64,000 bases of DNA from Streptomyces flavotricini (GTDB lineage: Bacteria; Actinomycetota; Actinomycetes; Streptomycetales; Streptomycetaceae), in the NCBI RefSeq assembly GCF_020639365.1, contig NZ_JAINUL010000001.1, positions 2,070,385 to 2,134,384 of the forward strand, read 5' to 3'. Of this stretch, positions 1 through 8,533 are shown one piece after another (the first letter of the stretch is position 1; each line of letters opens with the position of its first letter). Made by a program: the position numbers and the translations under genes. A model generated the notes under the pieces. It searched no databases. It worked only from the letters and a program-made list of their open reading frames with translations, and had not been told where the DNA came from.

Positions 1-1731
1 CGGCTGCTGCGCGCCTCCCGGGGGCGGGCCACCGCGGCGCCGCCGCGCCGCCGGGCCGCGTACGGGTGGAGCGATCCCGCGCGGGACTGCCCGCTCGACT
101 CCGAACGGGCCCGGCGCGACCTCAAGGCCGTCTGTCTGGCCACCGTGTGCGGTACCAAGGCGGAGGCGCAGCTCGCGGCCTTCGTCGGGAGCGGGCACAC
201 CGATCTGGCCGGAGCCGTGGTCTTCGGCTGCCTGCTGCACCTGGCCGGGCTGCGCGAGGGGGCCCGCTTCTGGTGGCAGTTCGCCGCCGGTTCCGGCCGG
301 GCGCGAACCGCTTCGGCCGCGTACTGCCTCTTCCTCGACCACTCCCGGCGCGGGGAGCACCACGACGCCCGGTTCTGGGCGCGCGAGCTGGGCCGGCGCG
401 GCTACCGGCCGAACGGCCGGCGGGACCTGCGCGAGGTGCGGCTCTGCGCACAGGCGACCGTGCTGCGCTACGTCGACCAGCTCGACGATCCCGATCTGGG
501 CCCGGTGCCGCTGCCCAGGCCCGGACTGCCCTCGGTGCTGGCCGCGTTCCGGCCGACGCCCCCGGTGGCGGCGGAGCCGGAGGGGTCCGTGCCGCGCCGG
601 CGCACGGCTCCGGCGTCCGGGCGGCCGGCCCGTTCCCCGGGGACGAGCGAGGCCATGGCGCAGGCCCGGCGCGCGCTGGCCGTCGTACGGGTTCTCGAGA
701 GGCATCCGCTGGGGGTCCGGGCCGCCCAGCTGCGGCGGGAGTCCGGTCTGGCCGAGGCGGAGCTGCGGCCGCTGCTGGCGATGCTCTGCGAGGAGGAGTA
801 CGCGTACCGGCCGGGCGCCGGGGTCTTCGCGCGCGGGCCCGCCCTCGACCGGCTCGCCGCACCCGGCGCCGGAGGGCTCCCGGGCCAGCTCCAGCGCACG
901 CTGGCCCTGGCCCGGGACAGCGCGGGCGCCGCGGTGTACCTGAGCCGGTATGCCGAAGGGGAGGTCCGGATCACGCAGACGGCCGACGGGCCGGGGGCGC
1001 CGCCGGTGCGGGAGTGGGTGGACTTCAAGGCCGCCGCGCACGCCAGCGCCGTGGGCAAGTGCCTGCTGACCCAGCTCGATGCCGACCGGCGGCGCGACCA
1101 CGTCGCCCGGTACCGGCCGGCCCGGCTGACCCCGCGGACGATCACCGACAGCCGGGTCCTGTTCAGCGCCCTCGACGCGGTCGCTCCGGGGGCGCCGGTC
1201 TTCGACCTGCGCGAGTACTCCCCCGGCGTGGTCTGCTCGGCGGTCCCGATCGCGGCCGGCGACGCCGCCGGGAGCCTCGCGCTGTCACTGCCCTCGAGGC
1301 ATGCCCACCGGCTGCACGAGGCGACGGAGGCCCTGCGGCGCAAGGCCGTCCCCGTCCTCTTGGCGCTGCTGCTGTCGGGGGCGATCCCGCCGGACGCCCC
1401 GAACTCCCCCGACGCCCCGAACTCCCCCGACGCCCAAGGCGCCCGGGACGCCCCGAACTCCGCGGACGCCGTGCCCGCGGCGCGTCCGGTCCCCGGAGTC
1501 ACTCCGGAGACCCTGCGCCACCTGCGCATGCTGTTCCGTACCCCGCTGACCCGCTCGACGGCTTCGCCGGCCGACCCCCATCTGGTCAGCGACACGGCAT
1601 CGGAGGCGGCGTACTTCTTCGACCCCCTGCCCGATTCCGACCAGCCGCGCCTGTCCCTCCCCGTCACCTTCGCCCCCCTCACCCCGGGCACCCTGCCCAC
1701 GGCAAAAGGCCTGGTGGTCCTGAGCACCTGA
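1..1731 (+). CDS. IclR-type helix-turn-helix regulator, 5' end outside window
   Basis: The frame is open from base 1 to a TGA at 1729-1731, so the true start may lie upstream of the window; the first internal GTG is at 145. The first third (about 145-550) is a helical region rich in Trp, Leu and Arg that I do not recognise. Around 655-850 is a winged-helix segment (AQARRALAVVRVLERHPLG, then AAQLRRESGLAEAEL) typical of IclR-type DNA-binding domains. About 880-1370 resembles the IclR effector-binding domain, including the stretch HASAVGKCLLTQLD. The C-terminal tail is low complexity, with repeated PDAPNS units at about 1390-1470 produced by an 18-bp direct repeat. Family assignment is good; the ligand is unknown. 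It converges on the LysR gene across a shared hairpin. Confidence 0.7.
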   Translation, partial: RLLRASRGRATAAPPRRRAAYGWSDPARDCPLDSERARRDLKAVCLATVCGTKAEAQLAAFVGSGHTDLAGAVVFGCLLHLAGLREGARFWWQFAAGSGRARTASAAYCLFLDHSRRGEHHDARFWARELGRRGYRPNGRRDLREVRLCAQATVLRYVDQLDDPDLGPVPLPRPGLPSVLAAFRPTPPVAAEPEGSVPRRRTAPASGRPARSPGTSEAMAQARRALAVVRVLERHPLGVRAAQLRRESGLAEAELRPLLAMLCEEEYAYRPGAGVFARGPALDRLAAPGAGGLPGQLQRTLALARDSAGAAVYLSRYAEGEVRITQTADGPGAPPVREWVDFKAAAHASAVGKCLLTQLDADRRRDHVARYRPARLTPRTITDSRVLFSALDAVAPGAPVFDLREYSPGVVCSAVPIAAGDAAGSLALSLPSRHAHRLHEATEALRRKAVPVLLALLLSGAIPPDAPNSPDAPNSPDAQGARDAPNSADAVPAARPVPGVTPETLRHLRMLFRTPLTRSTASPADPHLVSDTASEAAYFFDPLPDSDQPRLSLPVTFAPLTPGTLPTAKGLVVLST

Positions 1732-1755
1732 GCACCCGAGCACCCGAGCGGCTCC

Positions 1756-1779
1756 CCTGACCGCCGGGCGGCGGTCAGG
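1756..1779. terminator. Convergent hairpin between IclR-like and LysR genes
   Basis: A perfect 10-bp inverted repeat (CCTGACCGCC / GGCGGTCAGG) with loop GGGC. There is no T tract, as is common in Streptomyces. It overlaps the last codons of the LysR gene and could end transcription from both sides. Confidence 0.55.
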
Positions 1780-2626
1780 CGGGGCGGGTGAGGCGGTCTG
1801 CGCCGGAGAGGATCGCGGAGGCCAGTGCCTCCGCCTCCGGCGAGCTCCGCCCGCCCCGCAGCAGCGCGAACTCCACCGGCCCGAGGTCCGGCAGCCCCGC
1901 CACCCGTACCAGCCCCGGCGGGATCAGGCCCCGCGTGTGGGCCATGACCCCCAGCCCGGCCCGGGCCGCCGCGACCAGCCCGCTCAGGCTGCCGCTCGTA
2001 CAGGCGATCCGCCAGCCCCGCCCGTCCCGCTCCAGCACCTCCAGAGCCCGGGCCCGGGTGATCCCGGGCGGCGGGAAGACAATCAGCGGAACCGGTCGCT
2101 CCGGGTCCACTCGCAGCCCCTCCGCCCCGATCCACACCATCCGGTCCCGCCACACCAGCCGGCCCCGCTCGTCCCCCGGCCCGCGCCGCTTCGCCAGGAC
2201 GAGGTCGAGCCGCCCCGCGTCGAGCCGTTCGTGCAGGGTCCCGGACAGCTCGACCGACAGCTCCAGGTCCACCTCCGGGTGCTCGTGCCGGAAGCCCTCC
2301 AGGATCTCGGGCAGCCGGGTCAGCACGAAGTCCTCCGAGGCACCGAACCGCAGCCGCCCCCGCAGCCGCGTCCCGGTGAAATGGGCCGCCGCCCGCTCGT
2401 GCGCCTCCAGGATGGTCCGGGCGAAGCCGAGCAGCGCCTCGCCGGCCTCCGTCAGCTCCACGCTGTGCGTGTCCCGCAGGAAGAGCGGCCGGCCCGTCGC
2501 CTCCTCCAGCCGCCGTACGTGCTGGCTGACCGTGGACTGCCGCACGCCCAGCCTGCCCGCGGCCTGCGTGAAGCTGAGCGTCTGCGCCACCGTGAGGAAG
2601 GTGCGCAGCTGGACCGGGTCGTACAT
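1775..2626 (-). CDS. LysR family transcriptional regulator
   Basis: A 283-residue LysR-type regulator. The N-terminal winged helix-turn-helix (residues 1-65, MYDPVQLRTFLTVAQTLSF, then RQSTVSQHVRRLE) is canonical, followed by a periplasmic-binding-protein-like effector domain. The start is taken at the ATG at 2626 because the LysR fold begins at that Met; in-frame starts up to 2659 would only add a short unconserved tail. It is divergently placed from a bile-acid:sodium-symporter-family gene (135-bp gap). In LysR systems this arrangement usually means the regulator controls its divergent neighbour, so control of the transporter is the natural inference. The effector is not predictable. Confidence 0.88.
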   Translation of the reverse strand: MYDPVQLRTFLTVAQTLSFTQAAGRLGVRQSTVSQHVRRLEEATGRPLFLRDTHSVELTEAGEALLGFARTILEAHERAAAHFTGTRLRGRLRFGASEDFVLTRLPEILEGFRHEHPEVDLELSVELSGTLHERLDAGRLDLVLAKRRGPGDERGRLVWRDRMVWIGAEGLRVDPERPVPLIVFPPPGITRARALEVLERDGRGWRIACTSGSLSGLVAAARAGLGVMAHTRGLIPPGLVRVAGLPDLGPVEFALLRGGRSSPEAEALASAILSGADRLTRPA

Positions 2627-2761
2627 GGCTCCCATGGATCCATGGTGCACCGTCATCACGAAGTGAGATGACAGTCAGTGCGGTGTACGGGTTTCCCGAT
2701 CACCGGGCCACCCGTGACGATGAGGGGGTCCCGCCGAGCCACCGACCGGAGAGTCCCGTAC
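2627..2761. promoter_or_regulatory. Divergent control region of LysR and transporter genes
   Basis: A 135-bp divergent intergenic region. It is the expected place for the LysR binding site and two outward promoters. A purine-rich ribosome binding site (GGAGAG) lies 5-10 bp before the ATG at 2762. I cannot fix a specific T-N11-A box by eye. Confidence 0.4.
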
Positions 2762-3814
2762 ATGCGCCGCCCGCACCTACTCGCCCGGCTGCCCCTGGAC
2801 CCGTGGATCCTGACCCTCCTCGGCACCGTCGGCCTGGCCGCCCTGCTGCCGGCCCGCGGCTGGGCCGCCACCGTCGCGCAGGGCGTCGCCACCGGGGCCG
2901 TGGCCCTGCTCTTCTTCCTCTACGGCGCCCGGCTCTCCACCCGCGAGGCCCTGGACGGCCTGCGCCACTGGCGGCTCCACCTCACCGTGCTGGCCTGCAC
3001 GTTCGTTCTCTTCCCGGTGCTCGGCCTGGCCGCCCGGGGCCTGGTCCCCACCCTGCTCACCCCGCAGCTGTACGGCGGTCTGCTCTTCCTGTGCCTGGTC
3101 CCCTCGACGATCCAGTCCTCGATCGCCTTCACCTCGATCGCCCGCGGCAACGTCCCCGCCGCGATCTGCGCGGGCTCCTTCTCCAGCCTCGCCGGCATCG
3201 TCCTCACCCCCCTCCTCGCCGCCGGCCTGCTCGGCGGCAACGGGGGCGGGTTCTCCCTCGACTCCCTCCTCAAGATCGTCCTCCAGCTCCTGCTGCCCTT
3301 CCTGCTGGGCCAGGCCCTGCGCCCCCGGGTGGGCGGTCTCCTGGTCCGGCGCAAGAAGGTCCTCGGCTACGTCGACCGCGGCTCGATCCTGCTCGTCGTG
3401 TACGCCGCCTTCAGCGCGGGCATGGCCGCCGGGGTCTGGCACCAGGTCAGCGCCGCCCGCCTGGGCGCGCTGATGGCGGTGGAGGGCGTACTGCTCGCCG
3501 TCATGCTGCTGGTGAGCTGGCACGGGGCGAAGCGGCTCGGGTTCGGCCGGGCGGACCGGATCGCGATCCAGTTCGCGGGGTCGAAGAAGAGCCTCGCGGC
3601 CGGACTCCCCATGGCCAGCGTGCTGTTCGGCGCCCAGGCGGGCCTCGCGGTGCTACCGCTGATGCTGTTCCACCAGATGCAGCTGATGGTGTGCGCGGTG
3701 CTGGCGCGCCGCCGCGCCCGGGACCCGGAGCCCGCGGCGGGCCCCGAACTGCCCGCCGGGCGTGTGGCGGAGGTCTCGCCGGCGCTCCAACACCCGGCAA
3801 CGCGGGCCCGGTAA
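2762..3814 (+). CDS. Bile acid:sodium symporter family (BASS/ArsB-like) transporter
   Basis: A 350-residue integral membrane protein with about nine or ten hydrophobic segments from residue 10 on (for example LLGTVGLAALLPARGWA and GVATGAVALLFFLYGARLS). The motif FLYGARLSTREALDGLRHW and the later VPSTIQSSIAFTSIARGN match the YfeH/SLC10A7-like branch of the bile acid:sodium symporter superfamily, which imports organic anions with sodium. The ATG at 2762 is chosen because GGAGAG precedes it at good spacing; the region upstream is not protein-like. The ferredoxin gene starts 9 bp downstream and may be cotranscribed. The substrate is unknown. Confidence 0.85.
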   Translation: MRRPHLLARLPLDPWILTLLGTVGLAALLPARGWAATVAQGVATGAVALLFFLYGARLSTREALDGLRHWRLHLTVLACTFVLFPVLGLAARGLVPTLLTPQLYGGLLFLCLVPSTIQSSIAFTSIARGNVPAAICAGSFSSLAGIVLTPLLAAGLLGGNGGGFSLDSLLKIVLQLLLPFLLGQALRPRVGGLLVRRKKVLGYVDRGSILLVVYAAFSAGMAAGVWHQVSAARLGALMAVEGVLLAVMLLVSWHGAKRLGFGRADRIAIQFAGSKKSLAAGLPMASVLFGAQAGLAVLPLMLFHQMQLMVCAVLARRRARDPEPAAGPELPAGRVAEVSPALQHPATRAR

Positions 3815-3823
3815 CGTGCGGCG

Positions 3824-4261
3824 GTGACCTGGATACGCCCGCTCGCCGCCCACGCCGAACGCCCCTGCACCCTGGTGGTCTGCCGCGGCTGCTGCTGCGG
3901 GGACCCCCGCAAGAACCCCGGCTCGGACCACGCCGGCCAGCTGGCCCGGCTGCGCGAGGCCGCCGCGGCCTCGGAGGGCCGGCTGGCCGTCCGTACGAGC
4001 GACTGCCTCGGGCCGTGCGCGCAGGCCAACGTGATCGTGGTCCAGCCCACCACCGAGGCGCGCCGCCGGGGCGCCCGCGCCGCCTGGTTCGGCTGGGCGC
4101 TGGACGACACCGCGACCGACGAGGTCATCGCGTGGGCGGAATCGGGCGGACCGGGCATCACGCCGATCCCGGCGACCCTGGACCTCCACCGGATCGACCC
4201 TCCCAAGCCGGAGCCGACGCCGGCGGCCAACGCGAGACGACGCAGCCGCCGGGGGCGCTGA
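3824..4261 (+). CDS. (2Fe-2S) ferredoxin domain-containing protein
   Basis: A 145-residue protein starting at a GTG only 9 bp after the transporter stop. Cysteines at about C20, C23-C25, C61 and C65 (VVCRGCCCGDPRKN and SDCLGPCAQANV) fit a thioredoxin-like [2Fe-2S] ferredoxin domain, of the type found in NuoE/HoxE and stand-alone ferredoxins. The C-terminal third (after about residue 110) is a polar tail ending in a run of arginines. The partner redox enzyme is not encoded next to it. FdhD, which serves formate dehydrogenase, is the convergent neighbour, so a formate link is possible but unproven. Confidence 0.8.
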   Translation: MTWIRPLAAHAERPCTLVVCRGCCCGDPRKNPGSDHAGQLARLREAAAASEGRLAVRTSDCLGPCAQANVIVVQPTTEARRRGARAAWFGWALDDTATDEVIAWAESGGPGITPIPATLDLHRIDPPKPEPTPAANARRRSRRGR

Positions 4262-4290
4262 GGTCACCGCGCGGCGGGCGAACAGCGCGC

Positions 4291-4322
4291 GCCCGGCCCG
4301 CTACCGCCCGGGCGGGCCGGGC
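4291..4322. terminator. GC-rich bidirectional hairpin
   Basis: Perfect 11-bp arms GCCCGGCCCGC / GCGGGCCGGGC separated by about 10 nt, lying between the convergent ferredoxin and fdhD genes. No T tract. Confidence 0.5.
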
Positions 4323-4359
4323 GGGAGCGGGCCGGGCGGGTCCTGACGGAGCCCGGCAC

Positions 4360-5196
4360 TCACCAGGTGATCCGCTCCTCGCCCGCGTAGATGTTCATGT
4401 CCGGCCCGCGCAGGAAGCCGACCAGGGTCAGGCCCGACTCCAGGGCCAGGTCCACTGCCAGCGAGGACGGGGCCGAGACGGCGGCCAGGACCGGTACGCC
4501 CGCCATCACCGCCTTCTGCGCGAGCTCGAACGAGGCCCGGCCCGACACCAGCAGGACCGCGCCCCCCAGCGGGAGCAGGCCGGCCTGGAACGCCCGGCCG
4601 ACGATCTTGTCGACGGCGTTGTGCCGGCCGACGTCCTCCCGTACGTCCAGCAGCTCGCCCTCCGGCGAGAACAGCCCGGCCGCGTGCAGCCCGCCGGTGC
4701 GGTCGAACACCTTCTGCGCCTCGCGGAGCCGGTCCGGCAGCTCGCCGAGGAGCCGGGCGGGGATCCGCACCCCGTCGGCGGCCCCGCCCTCCCGGAGCGG
4801 GAAGCGCGTCGTCGTGCGCACCGCGTCCAGGCTGGCCTTGCCGCACAGGCCGCAGGAGGAGGTGGTGTAGACGTTGCGTTCGAGCGTGATGTCCGGCACC
4901 GGAACCCCGGGTGCGAGCTGCACGTTGACCACGTTGTAGGTGTTCGAGCCGTCCTCCGCCGCCCCCTCGCAGTAGGTCACGGCCCGCACGTCCGACGCGG
5001 AGCCCAGTACGCCCTCGCTCACCAGAAAGCCCACGGCCAGCGCGAAATCGTCGCCGGGGGTGCGCATCGTGATGGCCAGGGGCTTGCCGTTGAGCCGTAT
5101 CTCCAGCGGCTCCTCGGCGACCAGCGTGTCCGGGCGCACCCCGGCCACTCCGTTCCGCACCCGGATGACACGACGGCGCTCGGTGACCCGTCCCAT
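4360..5196 (-). CDS. fdhD: Formate dehydrogenase accessory sulfurtransferase FdhD
   Basis: A 278-residue protein. FdhD moves sulfur from IscS to the molybdenum cofactor before it is inserted into formate dehydrogenase. The diagnostic [10 protein letters not shown] segment places the two reactive cysteines at C115 and C118, matching the CxxC pair of the family. [29 protein letters not shown] and the C-terminal [12 protein letters not shown] and [11 protein letters not shown] blocks are also characteristic. Length is normal and complete. The ATG at 5196 opens the conserved N-terminus. No formate dehydrogenase gene lies in the window, so its target is elsewhere. Confidence 0.95.
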   Translation of the reverse strand: MGRVTERRRVIRVRNGVAGVRPDTLVAEEPLEIRLNGKPLAITMRTPGDDFALAVGFLVSEGVLGSASDVRAVTYCEGAAEDGSNTYNVVNVQLAPGVPVPDITLERNVYTTSSCGLCGKASLDAVRTTTRFPLREGGAADGVRIPARLLGELPDRLREAQKVFDRTGGLHAAGLFSPEGELLDVREDVGRHNAVDKIVGRAFQAGLLPLGGAVLLVSGRASFELAQKAVMAGVPVLAAVSAPSSLAVDLALESGLTLVGFLRGPDMNIYAGEERITW

Positions 5197-5417
5197 GGTG
5201 ATCAGCCCGCCCGTTCTGTCCGTCCTCGTCGCGCACTCCGTCGTGCAGCTGACGGGCCCATTCTCGCGGATCGCCGTCGCACGGCGCTCCCGGCAGGAAG
5301 ATCCTCCGGAATCTCCAAATTCAGGGGCGGTAATCCTGTTGGGTCACGTGCACCTGTACCCACCAGTAGCAGGTCAAGCTGGGTGATCCTGACTTCCCAC
5401 TAAGGGGGACCCCGCCC

Positions 5418-6359
5418 ATGACCGGTTCACGCGTGGTGGCGCTAGGGCACTACCAGCCCGCGAAAGTGATCACCAACGAGGACCTCGCGGCGATGGTCGA
5501 CACCAACGACGAGTGGATCCGCTCCCGGGTCGGCATCAAGACCCGGCACATGGCGGGCCCCGACGAACCGGTGGACGAGCTGGCCTTCCACGCCGCGGGC
5601 AAGGCCCTGGCCGGCGCCGGGCTGACCCCCGACGACATCGACCTCGTCCTGGTGGCCACCTCCACCGCGATCGACCGTTCGCCCAACATGGCCGCCCGGG
5701 TCGCCGCCAAGCTGGGCATGGGCGGCAGCCCGGCCGTCATGGACCTCAACGTCGTCTGCTCGGGCTTCACCCACGCCCTGGCCACCGCCGACCACGCGAT
5801 CCGGGCCGGCTCGGCCACCCGCGCCCTGGTCATCGGCGCCGACAAGATGACCGAGATCACCGACTGGACCGACCGGACCACCTGCGTGCTGACCGGTGAC
5901 GGCGCGGGCGCGGCCGTGGTCGAGGCCTGTGAGGAGCCCGGCATCGGCCCGGTCCTGTGGGGTTCGGTCCCGGAGATGGGCCACGCGGTCCGGATCGAGG
6001 GCTCCCCGCCGGTCTTCGCCCAGGAGGGCCAGGCCGTCTACCGCTGGACCACCAGCCGGCTCCCGGCGCTCGCCCGCAAGGTGTGCGAGAAGGCCGGGAT
6101 CGCTCCCGAGGACCTGGCCGCCGTCGTCCTGCACCAGGCGAACCTGCGGATCATCGAGCCGCTCGCCGCGAAGATCGGCGCCGTGAACGCGGTCGTCGCC
6201 CGCGACGTCGTGGACTCCGGCAACACCTCGGCCGCGAGCATCCCGATGGCGCTCTCGAAGCTGGTCCAGCGCGGCGAGATCCCGACCGGCGCCCCGGTCC
6301 TCCTGTTCGGCTTCGGCGGCAACCTCTCGTACGCGGGCCAGGTCATCCACTGCCCGTAG
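5418..6359 (+). CDS. 3-oxoacyl-ACP synthase III family protein (FabH-like)
   Basis: A 313-residue KAS III fold enzyme that would condense an acyl-CoA starter with malonyl-ACP or a related acceptor. The catalytic triad is intact: C114 in NVVCSGFTHA, H239 in VVLHQANLRI and N269 in DSGNTSAASIP. The C-terminal GFGGNLSYAGQV is the usual family end. AAGGGGG precedes the ATG as ribosome binding site. It stands alone, not next to fabD, acpP or fabF, so it is more likely a secondary fabH paralogue or a specialised-metabolism starter enzyme than the housekeeping gene. Its last 17 bp overlap the convergent ltrA gene. Confidence 0.88.
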   Translation: MTGSRVVALGHYQPAKVITNEDLAAMVDTNDEWIRSRVGIKTRHMAGPDEPVDELAFHAAGKALAGAGLTPDDIDLVLVATSTAIDRSPNMAARVAAKLGMGGSPAVMDLNVVCSGFTHALATADHAIRAGSATRALVIGADKMTEITDWTDRTTCVLTGDGAGAAVVEACEEPGIGPVLWGSVPEMGHAVRIEGSPPVFAQEGQAVYRWTTSRLPALARKVCEKAGIAPEDLAAVVLHQANLRIIEPLAAKIGAVNAVVARDVVDSGNTSAASIPMALSKLVQRGEIPTGAPVLLFGFGGNLSYAGQVIHCP

Positions 6360-7524
6360 CCGTTTGCCCGCGTTCCGCCCGGGCGGCCGGGGCCCGGCGG
6401 GCCTCGGCCCCCAGCGCGGCCAGCAGTACGACGACCAGCGCGAGCAACTGCCACAGCCCGGCGGTGGCCGCGCCGAGCGGGACCGTGGCCAGGGCGAGCA
6501 CCATCGCCGCCGCCCGGAAGCGGGCCGGGCCGATCCCGAGCACCCCCCGGAAGGCCAGGTCCCCGGCCAGGTAGACGGCGACCCCGCCGGCGAGGGCGAG
6601 CGCGGGGCCGGTGTGCAGGTGCTCGCCCAGGTGCCCGATGGTCTTCTTGACGCCGGCCGCGAAGGCGGCGATCCCGAGCAGCATGGGCAGGAACGCGTAG
6701 TAGTAGGCGAGCATCGCCAGCTTGAAACGCTTCTCCGGGGCCGTCTCGGCGAAGACCTCCTCGGCCCGGCCCTCGTCACGGACGAAGTACATCCACCACA
6801 GCGCCGACGCGATGGCGAGCGCGAGGAAGGCCCCCGCGGCGATCCCCGCGGACAGGGGCAGCGAGCCGGTCCCGATGCCGATCGCGATCACGGACTCGCC
6901 GAAGACGATGATCAGCAGCAGTCCGTGCCGCTCCACGAGGTGCTCCGCGCTCATGCCGCCGAGCTGGTCACTGACCGTGGTCACCGCGGACGCGGCCTCG
7001 GCGGGCTCCGCCCCGCTCGCCGCCACTCTCTGCACCAGCTGCGGTACGACGAACTGGATCAGCAGGGCGAGCATCCACAGCCCCCAGGCGGGCGGCCCGT
7101 CGAAGAACCCGGCCGCCAGCACCGACAGCGCGCACAGCAGGTTCGGCAGGGCGAACCAGAGCACTCCGGAGCCGTGGGCCTGCGTGTACAGGGCGCTGTG
7201 CACGAGGACGACGAACACGTACCCCAGCCCGAAGGCGACCCCGCCGGCCCCGAAGGCGGTCGGCACCGCCAGCGCGCACACCAGGAACGCCCCCATGGCC
7301 AGGATCAGCAGGACCCTGCGCGCGGTGCGGTCGGGCGGCACCTGGTTGGTCAGGTGCGCGTAGCCCCCGTACATCCAGAACAGCACGGTGAAGATCACCA
7401 GCACCTGGCCCGCGCCCCGGAAGCTGATGTCGTCCGCCAGCAGCACCGTCAGCTGGGTGATGGTGAAGACGAAGACGAGGTCGAAGAAGAGCTCCAACGT
7501 GCTGACGCGGTGCGGTGTTTCCAT
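6343..7524 (-). CDS. ltrA: Low temperature requirement protein A (LtrA) family membrane protein
   Basis: A 393-residue polytopic membrane protein of the LtrA family, first linked to cold growth in Listeria; its biochemical role is not established. It opens with the hallmark RVSTLELFFDLVFVFTITQL, has about ten or eleven hydrophobic segments, and contains ERHGLLLIIVFGESVIAIGIG, the most conserved stretch of the family. The ATG at 7524 follows a GGGGGG ribosome binding site; longer readings upstream are not protein-like. Convergent with the KAS III gene, with a 17-bp overlap of the 3' ends. Confidence 0.88.
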   Translation of the reverse strand: METPHRVSTLELFFDLVFVFTITQLTVLLADDISFRGAGQVLVIFTVLFWMYGGYAHLTNQVPPDRTARRVLLILAMGAFLVCALAVPTAFGAGGVAFGLGYVFVVLVHSALYTQAHGSGVLWFALPNLLCALSVLAAGFFDGPPAWGLWMLALLIQFVVPQLVQRVAASGAEPAEAASAVTTVSDQLGGMSAEHLVERHGLLLIIVFGESVIAIGIGTGSLPLSAGIAAGAFLALAIASALWWMYFVRDEGRAEEVFAETAPEKRFKLAMLAYYYAFLPMLLGIAAFAAGVKKTIGHLGEHLHTGPALALAGGVAVYLAGDLAFRGVLGIGPARFRAAAMVLALATVPLGAATAGLWQLLALVVVLLAALGAEARRAPAARAERGQTATGSG

Positions 7525-7732
7525 TCGTGCCCCCCTGGATGCCGACGTGCGGCGCTCATCCGATCGCCTCGGCGCCCGTGGTGTCCAGCGCGTATCGGCA
7601 TCCGGGCACGCTTCGGACCCGTACGACCTGAGATGTACGCGGATCCCGCCCGGTGGAAGGACGCGCCGCCCCCGGGCGCGGGCGGAGGATGAGGAGCGCC
7701 GCAAGCCAGTCGCCGAGGGAAGCGAAAGCCCC

Positions 7733-8194
7733 ATGATCCGCAGGTCCGTCATCCTGATCACCGCCGCAGTCGTCTCCGCCGTGGGCCTCGCGATCGTGGT
7801 CGCCCTCCCGGCCGCGGCCGACTGGTACGGGAACCGCCACCAGGAGACGAACGCGTACGCGACGGGGGCGGAGGCGAAGTCGGCGCGGGCCTCGGTGCCG
7901 CGCTGGCTGGCGGACGAGGCGGAGTCGGTGCGGTACTCGATGCGGACGACCGGCGGCGACCGCCTGCTGAAGGCGACCCTGCCGGACGACCGGCTCCCGG
8001 CCCCGTGCACGACCGATCCGCGGCCGAAGGCTCAGGAGGCCGCCCTCAAGGAGGACTGGTTCCCGAAGGACGCCCGGGGGAAGGCCACCGCCCGCTGCGG
8101 CCTCTACTACGCCTACATGGACGGCACCACCCTCTACGCCTGGCAGGACAACGACGACTGGCTGAGGGCCGAGCGCGCCGAACCGGCCCGCTGA
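7733..8194 (+). CDS. Small membrane-anchored or secreted protein of unknown function
   Basis: A 153-residue protein. Residues 5-28 form a signal-anchor (VILITAAVVSAVGLAIVVAL), followed by a polar extracytoplasmic domain with two cysteines (in PAPCTTD and ARCGLYY) that may form a disulfide. I do not recognise the family. The ATG at 7733 is preceded by a weak GAGGGA. It is divergent from ltrA, sharing the region 7525-7732. Confidence 0.6.
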   Translation: MIRRSVILITAAVVSAVGLAIVVALPAAADWYGNRHQETNAYATGAEAKSARASVPRWLADEAESVRYSMRTTGGDRLLKATLPDDRLPAPCTTDPRPKAQEAALKEDWFPKDARGKATARCGLYYAYMDGTTLYAWQDNDDWLRAERAEPAR

Positions 8195-8338
8195 GCCGCG
8201 AGACGCGCAGTCCCGCCGACCCTTCGGGTGCATGCCCGCAGGTCAGCGAGCGGCCCGGCCCGAATACCTGGTCGGAGGCACTCCGATCCTTTGCTATTGT
8301 TGTCCTTGTCGCCGCGGGAAACCGGGGCCGACCACCTG

Positions 8339-8426
8339 GTCCGGGTGGCGGAATGGCAGACGCGCTAGCTTGAGGTGCTAGTGCCCTTTATCGGGCGTGG
8401 GGGTTCAAGTCCCCCCTCGGACACCA
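8339..8426 (+). tRNA. tRNA-Leu, anticodon GAG
   Basis: A class II tRNA of 88 nt including encoded CCA. The acceptor stem GTCCGGG pairs with CTCGGAC (one G-U), followed by discriminator A and CCA at 8424-8426. The anticodon arm is CTAGC-TTGAGGT-GCTAG, giving anticodon GAG (reads CUC and CUU). It has a long variable arm (GCCC/GGGC) and a T arm GGGGG-TTCAAGT-CCCCC. A likely -10 (TATTGT) lies about 40 bp upstream. Confidence 0.97.
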
Positions 8427-8430
8427 GCAG

Positions 8431-8456
8431 GAACCCCACTCCGGTGGGGTTCTTTT
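8431..8456 (+). terminator. Intrinsic terminator of tRNA-Leu
   Basis: Nine-bp perfect stem GAACCCCAC / GTGGGGTTC, loop TCCG, followed by TTTT, directly behind the tRNA CCA end. One of the few T-tract terminators in the window. Confidence 0.92.
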
Positions 8457-8533
8457 GCGTTTCCGGCTCCTGTTCGCAGGGGCCGATCCGACGGTGCGGC
8501 ATCATGGGCGCACGGGGTCGGAGGGGAAACAAC

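Noticed and set aside
145..862. Overlapping opposite-strand open frames throughout the window
   Set aside because: In high-GC DNA, frames opposite real genes stay open; they show no coherent codon bias or protein motifs.
5300..5417. CACGTG-centred near-palindrome before the KAS III gene as an operator
   Set aside because: The dyad is short and imperfect, and no regulator or second copy supports it.
8339..8426. tRNA-Leu as attachment site of an integrative element
   Set aside because: No integrase, excisionase or repeated 3' tRNA end is present in the flanking DNA.
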